From positions 2,294,001 through 2,358,000 of the forward strand of contig NZ_JAPDFT010000001.1 of the NCBI RefSeq assembly GCF_025949665.1: a stretch of DNA of 64,000 nt, in the 5' to 3' direction. Positions 24,988-33,469 of the stretch are shown one piece after another. The translations under genes were made by a program, and so were the position numbers. The notes under the pieces were generated by a model that ran no database searches, was not told where the DNA came from, and was given only the letters and a program-made list of their open reading frames with translations. The stretch comes from Chryseobacterium viscerum. Its GTDB lineage: Bacteria; Bacteroidota; Bacteroidia; Flavobacteriales; Weeksellaceae. How positions within the stretch are numbered: position 1 is the first letter of the stretch; each line of letters begins with the position of its first letter.

Positions 24988-25839
24988 TCAGCGGTCTGAA
25001 TCCAAAAATGCCTGATTTAGATTATCATTTAAAAGCTGAAGAAATTTGGTTCTGTTTATTTTACGGTTCTTGATTTCATGGAGGGTTTTGTAAAAATTCC
25101 CCAAACTGACATTCAGCGATCTTTCAGTAAAGCGTATTACCTCACTGAATTCAATATTTCCACCGTTAAAGCAACGTGTTTGATGAAGGGCATATAAAAG
25201 TTCAACCAATCCGGACTTTGAAGAAGACCAATCCAATGGAGACTGATCATTTATCTTTTCAAAAACATATCCTTCGGCATCGCTTATAGATTTCAAAAGA
25301 TATTTTTCCAGTCGGTCGTTAGCCAGAATCTGGGCAACTAAATGGTCATGGGAAGTGGCGAACTTTTCATCATAGTTATACAATCCCGATTCAAGCTTTG
25401 TTTTAAGGTCAAATTGGCTGCGGACAAAATATTTGTGATCCAGAAATGCCGCTTTTCTCCTGTAATACTCATAAAAGTCAATATGCTCCTGATAAAAATC
25501 TTTTATCACCTCCAGTTCACAATGATAGTACTCTTTAATACTTAATTGTCCTGCATTCGGTTTTGCCGCCTCAATGGATAACAGTCTTGAATAATAAATA
25601 AATCGGGAAATAAAAAGAGGCTTGAGTTCTTTAAAGAAATAGATTTCATCTCCTGCTGCTGAAAACTCGAGGACAACTACCATTGATTTTATATCTCTAA
25701 TCGCAATATCAATTTCCATCAGAGATTTTTCGCAGCATCCTATCCTGTCTACACTATTTTCAAACTCAATCCTATCCAATTTTTTATCCAGCAGGGCTAG
25801 TAATTTCTCACACTTTTTAAAAAACAACTGGGTTTCCAT
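24988..25839 (-). CDS. rteC: RteC family regulatory protein
   Basis: The 283-residue, helix-rich, soluble protein matches the RteC family by length and motifs (KPLFISRFIYYSRLLSIE, KEYYHCELEVIKDFYQEH, WSSSKSGLVELLYALHQT). In CTnDOT, RteC activates excision genes in response to tetracycline. Here no integrase, tra or tet genes are visible nearby, so it is a leftover of a decayed integrative element or has been adopted by the host. A DNA-binding role is assumed from the family. Confidence 0.85.
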   Translation of the reverse strand: METQLFFKKCEKLLALLDKKLDRIEFENSVDRIGCCEKSLMEIDIAIRDIKSMVVVLEFSAAGDEIYFFKELKPLFISRFIYYSRLLSIEAAKPNAGQLSIKEYYHCELEVIKDFYQEHIDFYEYYRRKAAFLDHKYFVRSQFDLKTKLESGLYNYDEKFATSHDHLVAQILANDRLEKYLLKSISDAEGYVFEKINDQSPLDWSSSKSGLVELLYALHQTRCFNGGNIEFSEVIRFTERSLNVSLGNFYKTLHEIKNRKINRTKFLQLLNDNLNQAFLDSDR

Positions 25840-25904
25840 ATTTTTTACATAAAAAGTACAAAAAATAAATCAGCCATCTCTTTAACCCTTATATTATCAA
25901 CTTA

Positions 25905-26087
25905 TTATTCAACCCCCTGTTCGATTTTCCGGGCAAATTCAACAGGGCTCATCGCAGTCATTTCCAGAAACAATTTTGAAAAATTTGATCTATTGGAGAA
26001 ACCGCATTCTCTGGAAATATCATCAATAGCATATTTTCGCCAAAGAGGATCATTGGTCAGCATTTCTTTGGCATACATAATCCTTCA
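25905..26087 (-). pseudogene. AraC-family regulator fragment (C-terminal HTH only)
   Basis: On the minus strand the sequence reads YAKEMLTNDPLWRKYAIDD, then ISRECGFSNRSNFSKLF and LEMTAMSPVEFARK, ending at a TAA at 25905. This is the second half of an AraC HTH. It has no start or sensor domain and its 5' end overlaps the end of the RadC-like gene, so it is a fragment joined there by rearrangement. Confidence 0.75.
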
Positions 26088-26515
26088 TCAGCAAATGATA
26101 GATATTCCGTAGAAGTTAAAATACAATGGTCAAGCAGTTGTATATTTAAAAACTCAGATGCATCCTTTATTTTATTGGTCATTTTTACGTCTTCGCATGA
26201 TGGTTTTAAATTTCCTGATGGATGATTATGCGCAACAATAAGAGATGATGCATTACATAAAAGCGCGGCCTGCATAATAATTCTAATGTCTACCAAAGTT
26301 GAGGAAATTCCTGATTCAGAAATTCTTTTTATTCCCAGAACCTTATGGGCATGATTCAAATACAGTGCATAAAATGATTCCCTATAATCAATTTCACCAC
26401 TATCAAAATGTGCTCTGAACACCTCAACGGCATCATTTGAATTAGTTATTAATTTTTCAGCATTTCCCTCCCTTGAATAGGTTAATTTAATTTCGTTGAT
26501 AATATTAAACTTCAT
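26057..26515 (-). CDS. RadC/JAB-domain protein
   Basis: Start chosen at the ATG 26515 (MKFNIINEIKLTYS); the longer open frame upstream encodes nonsense. The 152-residue product has the MPN/JAB motif AHNHPSGNLKPSCED and LLDHCILTSTEYLSFADEGL, as in the short RadC proteins carried by Bacteroidota mobile elements. The last six residues (CMPKKC) come from an out-of-frame run into an AraC fragment, so the extreme C-terminus is not native. Function in mobile elements is unknown, possibly anti-restriction or DNA repair. Confidence 0.8.
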   Translation of the reverse strand: MKFNIINEIKLTYSREGNAEKLITNSNDAVEVFRAHFDSGEIDYRESFYALYLNHAHKVLGIKRISESGISSTLVDIRIIMQAALLCNASSLIVAHNHPSGNLKPSCEDVKMTNKIKDASEFLNIQLLDHCILTSTEYLSFADEGLCMPKKC

Positions 26516-27115
26516 TTGTTTTGCTCCGTGTACGGCGGAGCCTTTATTTTCCCGTACCTGCTTAGTAATTAATTCCCTCTTCCTATTAAGGCTCTCGCCT
26601 TGCTGATATTTTTCAAAAGAAAAACCGGAAAAAAGAAAGCAGATCATTGTTACGGGTAAAGTGAAAGACAAAAGGAAACGGAATAAATGGAGGGCACCTT
26701 TAGGGAGGAAACCGTTTATGCTGTAGTCTTTTGGCAGGGACTAGGAAGGCTGACCGTTACAACTTGGTTGCCTTTTTACCGGTTTATTATGCAAAATAAT
26801 GATGAAGGTTTTTTAATTATTTTTCCAAGACCATGTCTTGACAAACATACCATCTAAATTTATTTTTTAGCAATAAAAAAGCAAAACAAAAGAATAAAAT
26901 AGTGATTAAATTGTAAAATATTGGTCCAAACACCAGTGTTTAAAGCCTTCTGCGCATGATTTGAAAATATTTTTAAAATAAATTAAATTAACTCATATAC
27001 AATTATTAAGACAAAAAACACACTTCATCTTAAAATAATATATTGATACCACAAAAAAAATAAAAATTTACTATTATTTATTCACCAACAGCAGATTTAA
27101 CACAAGCAAAAACAC
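26516..27115. other. Region without a gene between the mobile relics and the peptide cluster
   Basis: No coding frame with recognisable features was seen. The first 200 bp continue an open but nonsense frame upstream of the RadC-like gene; the rest is AT-rich and leads to the promoter of the peptide gene. Confidence 0.5.
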
Positions 27116-27146
27116 TTGCTAAGTACCATAAATAGGCATATCTTTG
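27116..27146 (+). promoter_or_regulatory. Promoter of the two-cysteine peptide gene
   Basis: TTG (27116-27118) is followed after 20 bp by TATCTTTG (27139-27146), an exact TAnnTTTG box. The start site would be near 27153, about 26 bp before the ATG at 27179, which rules out the upstream TTG as the start codon. Confidence 0.7.
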
Positions 27147-27178
27147 ACCTGTTTAATAATTTAAATATAACAATAATC

Positions 27179-27328
27179 ATGAGAAGAATTCTTTTTATCC
27201 TAGGTGTACTAGGAGTTATGGGACTAGCATCAAGTTTTAAAGATGAAGACACAATGGAACCAGGTGATGGTGGATGTGGTGGAGGAAGCCGTGTATGTGC
27301 TTCAAGTCCTGGAGTAATGCACTTTTAA
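27179..27328 (+). CDS. 49-residue exported peptide with two cysteines
   Basis: MRRILFILGVLGVMGLASSF is a short Sec-type signal sequence. The remaining peptide, KDEDTMEPGDGGCGGGSRVC and then ASSPGVMHF, is Gly-rich and has two cysteines spaced by six residues, suitable for one disulfide. The promoter position fixes the start. An intrinsic-terminator-like hairpin lies 19-54 bp downstream, so the peptide may be made in excess over the downstream genes. No family is recognised; its cluster mates (propeller, MauE-type protein, outer-membrane barrel) suggest an exported peptide system comparable to, but not matching, the NVEALA peptide loci of Bacteroides. Confidence 0.7.
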   Translation: MRRILFILGVLGVMGLASSFKDEDTMEPGDGGCGGGSRVCASSPGVMHF

Positions 27329-27346
27329 TAACTCTTAAAGAAAATG

Positions 27347-27382
27347 AGAGGCTTTTTTCAATCTAGGAAAAAGCCTCTTTTT
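27347..27382 (+). terminator. Terminator/attenuator between the peptide gene and the downstream operon
   Basis: AGAGGCTTTTT pairs with AAAAAGCCTCT (27347-27378) with T's to 27382. It ends only 4 bp before the ATG of the propeller gene at 27387. No other promoter is visible between them, so downstream expression depends on readthrough. Confidence 0.75.
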
Positions 27383-27386
27383 AGAT

Positions 27387-28382
27387 ATGAAAAAGCTAAA
27401 AAATATACTATCAATATTGGTTGTATCCGTAATAATTATTACAGTCTTTTTATTCACATCAATTACTAATAAGACTAAGGTTAAACTTGATACTGAAAGA
27501 ATTCTAAAAAAATCAATCCAAACGATAAAGCAACAAGAGTTGGGAAACCAATATGATATCTTAAAGATAGTGAATGATTCATTATTTTTTATCTCTTGGA
27601 CTAAAGAAAACCAAGGAAACATTTATCAATTTAATAAAGACAAAAGTAAAATTGAAAAATATACATCTCTAAATAACAACTTAATAATTGGAAATTATTT
27701 TAGAACAGATGAGAACGAATTCCTTGTAGTAAATAATGCTAAAAAACAACTTCTAATATTTTACAATAACGGGACTCTAAAAAAGACACATCAACTAAAT
27801 ATTCCAATTGCCAGAGGAGTATTAACAAATGATTTTTTTCTATTTACTTCCTGGGGTAGTGACCTGATTATGAAGTTTTATGAGTATAATTTAACTAATG
27901 GCAACCTAAAACAAATTCAGAATAAAGCCTTTGACAACTTCAGCAAAAACACCGGAGTATTATACGATGGAGTGCTTAAACAGGTTGGTGATAAAATTGC
28001 CCTTATACCTTATGCTGCAAATGAGGTATTTTTCTTCGATTCTAACTTTCACTTCATTGATAAATTAAAACTAATATCTCAACAAAAAGAGTTCAATCTT
28101 ACCAAGATGAAAAATGGTGAGCTAATGGTAGATCCTAATAATCTATATCCAAATATTTATGCAGATATATCAAATGAAAATCTATACATTTTAACCAACG
28201 AATCAGGTGTTTGGGATACAAAAGATAAATATTACATTGACGTTTATGATATTGAGAAAAAGAAATATTTATATAGTTATCACATAGAAGATAAGACAAT
28301 ACGTCCAAGAGAAATCACCGTACGAGAAAACCAACTATACCTCTTAGGGAAAGACAAATTAAATATCTATGAAATCAAATAG
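27387..28382 (+). CDS. Membrane-anchored beta-propeller-like protein
   Basis: The 331-residue protein has one N-terminal hydrophobic anchor (about 6-26, ILSILVVSVIIITVFLF) and then repeating beta-rich blocks. Examples are DSLFFISWTKEN, NEFLVVNNAKKQLLIFYNNG, DKIALIPYAANEVFFFDSN and NLYILTNESG, consistent with a six-bladed propeller facing the periplasm. No catalytic residues are recognised. Similar propeller proteins lie beside small exported peptides in Bacteroides (BF3164-type). Its end overlaps the next gene by 14 bp, so translation is coupled. Confidence 0.65.
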   Translation: MKKLKNILSILVVSVIIITVFLFTSITNKTKVKLDTERILKKSIQTIKQQELGNQYDILKIVNDSLFFISWTKENQGNIYQFNKDKSKIEKYTSLNNNLIIGNYFRTDENEFLVVNNAKKQLLIFYNNGTLKKTHQLNIPIARGVLTNDFFLFTSWGSDLIMKFYEYNLTNGNLKQIQNKAFDNFSKNTGVLYDGVLKQVGDKIALIPYAANEVFFFDSNFHFIDKLKLISQQKEFNLTKMKNGELMVDPNNLYPNIYADISNENLYILTNESGVWDTKDKYYIDVYDIEKKKYLYSYHIEDKTIRPREITVRENQLYLLGKDKLNIYEIK

Positions 28383-28779
28383 AATAACACCAATTGAAAT
28401 AATAAGATATCTCCTCATCCTACTCTATGTTTATACTTGTTATCATAAAATAGTTGATAGAGATATTTTTGAACAAACACTTAGTAAATCAAAACTAATT
28501 TATAATTATAAGGAAATTTTACTATACTTGATTCCCCTATCTGAAATCATTGCAATTGCTTTATTAATCCCAAATAAGTTCATTAAAGGATTATACTTCT
28601 CTCTCTTTCTAATGGTATCTTTTACAATTTACTTAATTGCTGTAAACAACTTTTCTTTATATGACGGATGCTCATGCGGAGGAATATTCAACTCAATGCC
28701 TTATTGGCTGCATGTTTCTGTGAATGTATTCTTTATCACAATTAATATTTATGCTATAATTAAATATGAAGATAAATAA
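28369..28779 (+). CDS. MauE/DoxX-type redox-associated membrane protein
   Basis: The 136-residue protein has four transmembrane helices and the motif DGCSCGG (near 101-107) followed by MPYWLHVSVNV, as in MauE-like proteins of Bacteroidota. MauE is needed for disulfide formation in methylamine dehydrogenase; related proteins are thought to act in periplasmic thiol chemistry. Here the neighbouring exported peptide has exactly two cysteines, so a role in forming or keeping its disulfide is plausible. It overlaps both neighbours by 14 bp. Confidence 0.75.
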   Translation: MKSNRITPIEIIRYLLILLYVYTCYHKIVDRDIFEQTLSKSKLIYNYKEILLYLIPLSEIIAIALLIPNKFIKGLYFSLFLMVSFTIYLIAVNNFSLYDGCSCGGIFNSMPYWLHVSVNVFFITINIYAIIKYEDK

Positions 28780-31045
28780 CTTACCTATATCCTTATTTTT
28801 CCTTACTTCTACAGCCTTTTTAAATGCTCAATCTATTTCGGGAATAGTTTCAAAAGATGATAAAAGCCAATTAAAGGATATTAAAGTATCTATTACTAAC
28901 AAATCTGATAATTATACGGTCAATGCCGACAAAATGGGTTATTATAATATTAATAATATCAAGACTGGAAATTACTATCTGAAAATCTTTAGTAATAAAA
29001 GCTTACTTTATTCGGAACCTATTGATATTGTACATGAAAAGACAATAAAAAATGTTATGCTAAATGGACACTCTTACCATATTGCCGAAATCGTAGTCGA
29101 AAAAAACAATAAGGTAATTGAAAGAAAATTGGACAAAATAATTTTCAATGTCAATGAAAGCATGTATTCCAATGGGTTTGATGCCGTTGAAGTCCTTTCA
29201 AAAGTACCCATGGTCCAAGTCAGTGAACAAGGAATCAATATTCTTAACAGAGGTAAGCTATTGCTATTAATAAATAATAAAAGAACTTACATAGAAGGAA
29301 CGGATTTGATTAATTATTTAAAAACAATACCATCAAATTCAATATCAAAAATTGAAGTGATTACAAACCCTTCTTCTAATTTTGATGCAGAAGGTTCTGT
29401 TGGTGTCATCAATATCATAACCAAAAAGGATCTTAGTAATCTGTTCAGTATTGGATACTCATCATCTTACACTAAAAGAAAAGGTGAAGGATTTTTAAAT
29501 GGTTTGAACTTATCCTACAATAAGAATTCACTTCAAATAACATCAAGACTAAATTATACAGATCAACGAAGAATTAATACAAGTTACTCTCTTATACAAA
29601 AAAATGGAAAAAGATTCAATGAATCAGACATTGAACAGAATAATCAAAACTCTGGCTTAAGTTTTTATACAGGAATGAACTATGCCATTTCAAAGAAACT
29701 GGAAGTTGGTCTGGACTTTGATTTGCGTGATATAACTGTTGAAAATAATAGTACAAACCTATTTTATAATTCTGGCAACAACCAATCAACTATTGACAAT
29801 AAAAAAAAGGCCTTTAATACAACCATCAACTTATATGGAACATATAAATTGGATTCACTTGGTAAGAAAGTCGAAATTTCAGCAACCTCTTTTTTTAACA
29901 ATAATGACATCTTACAAAGCTCAAATAGTGATCTTGTAAACAATAATAATGAATTTAATTATCGCATCTTATCTCCACAAATAGATTTTACACTCCCTTT
30001 AAAAAATAAGATTGAATTGTTGACAGGTGCAAAGGCCACCTTTGTAAAAAATGAACAAAATTATTTTTTCAACCAGAGCTATAGAAATACAAACTTCGAA
30101 GAATCAATCTATGCCATGTATTTCTCGGCATCTGGAAAATTATCTGAGAAAATCACTTTAAAAGCAGGATTAAGATATGAAAACTATCAGAATGAATTCT
30201 TTAATGTAATAACACAGAACACTAACAAGACAAATAAAAATAGTTTTTTTCCGTCCATTTTTGCTGACTACGATTTAGGCAAGAACAGTAGAATTTCGTT
30301 TTCTTATTCAAGAAGAGTGAATAGACCTAATTTTAGATACTTAGATCCTTTTAGGGTCTATTATTCTGATAATTATTATCAAACCGGCAATCCAAATTTA
30401 CAATCATTCTTCACCAACAGTTTAGAATTAAACTATTCATTGAAGAATCTTAACATATTACTATTTAGAACTGAAAACAGGAATATGTTTAGTAACATTA
30501 CTAAACTTGATGGTGATAATCAGGTTGATTATTTTGAAAACTTCTTCAACCTTACCACCACTGGTATCAATATAAGATATAGCTTCAATAAAATTAAGAA
30601 TCTGGAATCAAGTATTATGACCAATATTTCCTATTCAAAAGTAAATATTCTAAATGATGCATTCGTTCCTAGAAATGGAGTTATTTTTTATTATTATATT
30701 GATAATAATTATTATCTCAATAAGTCTAAGACTGTTTTCCTAAACCTGTCTTATCTCCATAGTCTGCCGACTAATTCCATTAACTCTTATCTTGGAAATG
30801 TAGCAAATTTAGCTGGAGGTGTAAAGATTTTACTTTTACAGAAACAAATGCAATTCAATTTAACTTTTAGTGACTTGTTTAGACAACAAAGAGATAAGGG
30901 AATGTATTACTATAATGGCTATGATAATACAATAAATAACTACACGGACAATCGGTACTTAACAGTAGGCTTTTCATATAAAATAGGAAAAGCGAAAACC
31001 AAACCAAGTAAAAATACAACCTATGAAAGAAATAGGACAGAATAA
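28766..31045 (+). CDS. Outer-membrane beta-barrel protein with carboxypeptidase-like N-domain (TonB-dependent-receptor-like)
   Basis: The 759-residue protein has a signal peptide ending FLNAQ, a carboxypeptidase D regulatory-like domain (about 22-105, SGIVSKDDKSQLKDIKVSI), a plug-like domain (about 120-220, with KVPMVQVSEQGI and IEVITNPSSNFDAEGSVGV), and a long Asn/Tyr-rich beta-barrel ending in FSYKIGKAKTK. It belongs to the 'outer membrane beta-barrel family' type close to TonB-dependent receptors but without a SusD partner. As last gene of the peptide operon it is the likely outer-membrane path or receptor for the two-cysteine peptide. Codon use is visibly AT-richer than in the flanking rhamnose locus. 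Confidence 0.85.
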   Translation: MKINNLPISLFFLTSTAFLNAQSISGIVSKDDKSQLKDIKVSITNKSDNYTVNADKMGYYNINNIKTGNYYLKIFSNKSLLYSEPIDIVHEKTIKNVMLNGHSYHIAEIVVEKNNKVIERKLDKIIFNVNESMYSNGFDAVEVLSKVPMVQVSEQGINILNRGKLLLLINNKRTYIEGTDLINYLKTIPSNSISKIEVITNPSSNFDAEGSVGVINIITKKDLSNLFSIGYSSSYTKRKGEGFLNGLNLSYNKNSLQITSRLNYTDQRRINTSYSLIQKNGKRFNESDIEQNNQNSGLSFYTGMNYAISKKLEVGLDFDLRDITVENNSTNLFYNSGNNQSTIDNKKKAFNTTINLYGTYKLDSLGKKVEISATSFFNNNDILQSSNSDLVNNNNEFNYRILSPQIDFTLPLKNKIELLTGAKATFVKNEQNYFFNQSYRNTNFEESIYAMYFSASGKLSEKITLKAGLRYENYQNEFFNVITQNTNKTNKNSFFPSIFADYDLGKNSRISFSYSRRVNRPNFRYLDPFRVYYSDNYYQTGNPNLQSFFTNSLELNYSLKNLNILLFRTENRNMFSNITKLDGDNQVDYFENFFNLTTTGINIRYSFNKIKNLESSIMTNISYSKVNILNDAFVPRNGVIFYYYIDNNYYLNKSKTVFLNLSYLHSLPTNSINSYLGNVANLAGGVKILLLQKQMQFNLTFSDLFRQQRDKGMYYYNGYDNTINNYTDNRYLTVGFSYKIGKAKTKPSKNTTYERNRTE

Positions 31046-31063
31046 ACTTTAAACTATAAGACT

Positions 31064-31098
31064 AAAAATCCCTTGGTAATTAATATCAAGGGATTTTT
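31064..31098 (+). terminator. Terminator of the peptide operon
   Basis: AAAAATCCCTTG (31064-31075) pairs with CAAGGGATTTTT (31087-31098). Confidence 0.8.
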
Positions 31099-31196
31099 AA
31101 CATATTGAATCTCAACTCACTAGTTCTTCTGTGTTTTCATGGTACCTAAAGTTTTATGATTTGTATAACTTCGCTATTGAACTTGCAACTATTTTT

Positions 31197-31863
31197 GAGA
31201 CAAAATTTATATACTCTTTATGCTATATTTTTAGATTGATTAGACATTAAATTTTGATACTCTTTTATGGTTAAATTTCCTAAAGCCGAATGTCTTCTGT
31301 GAGTGTTGTAAAATGTTTCTATATATTCGAACACAGAGTTTTTAGCATGATCTCTAGTTTCATATTTATTTTGATAGGCAAGCTCAGTCTTCAGAGTTTT
31401 GAAAAAGCTGTCCGCTACAGCATTATCATAACAGTTTCCTTTTCCGCTCATGCTTCGGGTAATGTTTCTTCCGACTATTGATATAAATTCTGTACACGCA
31501 TACTGTATCCCACTGTCTGAATGGAAAATCAAGCTATCATGATCGTCTCTCTTGGAGAAGATGCCTACCACCTTTTTTAAGATGTCACGTTCAAGCTTTG
31601 TTTCTTCTAGTTCCTTGCGAAGTCTCAATAACTCTTCCCTTATCGGATCAGAGGATATTTGTTTTTCCTTGCTAAGTTTACCTTCTTTGTGAAGTTTTCG
31701 CCAATTGACTAGACTTTCTTTACAGATCCACAATTCTTCGGCTACCGAGGATACATTGCCTCGCTGCTCACTTAAAGATACCGGCCCAATCTTAAACTCT
31801 AAACTGTAATTTTTTCTGATCTTTTCATACTCTTAAAGTTAAAGAGTATAAATAGTGTGTCCT
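31197..31863. mobile_element. IS3-family element, internally deleted
   Basis: Imperfect terminal inverted repeats of 24 bp with 18 matches (31197-31220 and 31840-31863, both with TACTCTTTA inward) enclose one degraded transposase frame. The total of about 670 bp is half the usual length for IS3-type elements. No clean target duplication was found at the edges. Confidence 0.75.
31218..31828 (-). pseudogene. IS3-family transposase, OrfA joined to the end of OrfB
   Basis: The frame reads through OrfA: NYSLEFKIGPVSLSEQRGN, then CKESLVNWRKL and the leucine-zipper-like LRKELEETKLERDILKKVV. It then jumps, at SKRDDHDSLIFHSDSGIQ, into the last third of OrfB, with the DDE parts HSDSG and GNCYDNAVADSFFKTLKTE, ending THRRHSALGNLTIKEY. 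The OrfB HTH and first catalytic Asp are deleted, and the ATG at 31828 (MKRSEK) is out of frame by one missing base. It cannot make an active transposase. Confidence 0.85.
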
Positions 31864-32064
31864 AACAAAGTTAGCAACTCCAGGGAAGATACTGACTGAT
31901 AAGTGATACTTTATTTTTTTATTTTAGTACATTCAAGTATTTAATTCCATTAATTTTATACAGACAGTGCAGGATAATTCTTAATCATAATTGTTTTAGA
32001 TTGCGATAAAGAAAGAGATTTTTAATATTGATGTTCTTTCTTAAACTAATATCTTTCTGACATT
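31864..32064 (+). promoter_or_regulatory. Upstream region of the plus-strand pectin genes
   Basis: TTG (32028-32030), N19, TATCTTTC (32050-32057) is one mismatch from a full promoter but would leave a very short leader. GATTGCG at 31999-32005 resembles a half-site of the CGATTG palindromes found elsewhere in the rhamnose locus. Confidence 0.3.
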
Positions 32065-33468
32065 ATGAAAAAATACGCTTTAATACTTTTCGCATTAATC
32101 ATATCAGCTTCCGTTTCGGGGCAATACAGACCCTGGACTTCCTCTGAACAGCCTTTACAGGAAATCAATAGATTAAAAAAAGAAATTGTAAAGCCCATCT
32201 TCAGAAAAAAAGATTATCTCATTACTGATTTTGGTGCTTATGGTGACGGAAAAACAAAAAATACGGAAGCCTTTAAAAAAGCCATCGAAAAATGCAATGC
32301 AGAAGGCGGAGGGAGAGTTGTTGTTCCAAAAGGTATCTTTTTGACAGGAGCTATTTACTTAAAAAGCAATGTGAATCTGCATGTTAGTGAAGGTGCAACG
32401 ATCCTGTTTAGCCAGGACAGCAACGACTACCCTATTGTTTTCACACGATGGGAAGGAATGGAATGTATGAATTACTCGTCGTTAATCTATGCCTACGAAG
32501 AAGAAAATATAGCTATAACAGGAAAAGGAACATTGGATGGAAACTCTGATAACGACCATTGGTGGTTTTGGTGTGGTGCAAAAAAATACGGTTGGAACGA
32601 ATCCCGCCCCGGAAGACAAAATCCTGCCCGCGCAAAACTGCATGAATACATGGCTCAAAAGCAAGATCCGAGAGAAAGAATATTCGGTGATGGATATTAT
32701 TTAAGGCCTAATTTCGTTCAGCCTTACAAGAGTAAAAATTTCTATATGGCAGATGTTTTTGTGAAAAATTCTCCGATGTGGAACCTTAATCCTGTATTGT
32801 GTGAAAATGTTTTGATTGAAAGAGTAAAAGTAATCAGCCACGGTCCTAATAATGATGGCTTTGATCCTGAAGCCTGTAAAAATGTGTGGATTAAAGATTC
32901 ATATTTCGATACGGGAGACGATTGCATTGCCATAAAATCTGGAAGAGATGAAGACGGAAGAGGTATGGGGAAACCGGCAGAAAATCACATCATCGAAAAC
33001 TGTGAAATGAAAGACGGACACGGCGGCGTAGTGATCGGAAGCGAAATTGCAGGCGGAGCAAAAAATATTTACGCCATAGAAAATGTGATGGATAGTAAAA
33101 ACCTTGACAGGGCACTTCGTATTAAAACAAGCTCAAGCCGGGGCGGAATTATCGAAAATGTATTCTTCTACAATACAAAAGTAGGCGCTTATAAAGAAGC
33201 TGCAGTGCGTTTCAATATGCACTATGAAAAACCAGGCAACTTCATCCCTACGATCAGAAACATTTGGGTGGAAAACCTAACTGTTGAAAAAGGTGGAAAA
33301 TATGCCGTCCTTTCTGATGCCTACGAATCTTCTCCGGTAACAGATTTTACGATGGTGAATGCTAAAATTAACGGTGTTGAAATTCCTTATAAAGTTGATT
33401 TCTTAAAGAATGTCACCTTGAAAAACGTAACTGTTAACGGAGATCCACTAACTGATTTAAATAAATAA
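32065..33468 (+). CDS. GH28 family glycoside hydrolase (polygalacturonase/rhamnogalacturonan hydrolase)
   Basis: The 467-residue protein has a signal peptide (MKKYALILFALIISASVSGQ) and a right-handed beta-helix. The GH28 catalytic motifs are all present: NDGFDPEACKNVWI (NxD-type), DTGDDCIAIKSG (near 280-290), GHGGVVIGSE and LRIKTSS. The family hydrolyses alpha-1,4-galacturonide or GalA-Rha bonds by inversion. In this setting (PL11, GH105, GH106, rhamnose catabolism) it probably acts on rhamnogalacturonan-I fragments in the periplasm. It is first of four plus-strand genes; the next starts 1 bp after its stop. Confidence 0.92.
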   Translation: MKKYALILFALIISASVSGQYRPWTSSEQPLQEINRLKKEIVKPIFRKKDYLITDFGAYGDGKTKNTEAFKKAIEKCNAEGGGRVVVPKGIFLTGAIYLKSNVNLHVSEGATILFSQDSNDYPIVFTRWEGMECMNYSSLIYAYEEENIAITGKGTLDGNSDNDHWWFWCGAKKYGWNESRPGRQNPARAKLHEYMAQKQDPRERIFGDGYYLRPNFVQPYKSKNFYMADVFVKNSPMWNLNPVLCENVLIERVKVISHGPNNDGFDPEACKNVWIKDSYFDTGDDCIAIKSGRDEDGRGMGKPAENHIIENCEMKDGHGGVVIGSEIAGGAKNIYAIENVMDSKNLDRALRIKTSSSRGGIIENVFFYNTKVGAYKEAAVRFNMHYEKPGNFIPTIRNIWVENLTVEKGGKYAVLSDAYESSPVTDFTMVNAKINGVEIPYKVDFLKNVTLKNVTVNGDPLTDLNK

Positions 33469-33469
33469 A

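Noticed and set aside
27116..27178. Upstream extension of the peptide gene starting at a TTG
   Set aside because: The -33/-7 promoter lies inside it, so the transcript starts after this codon.
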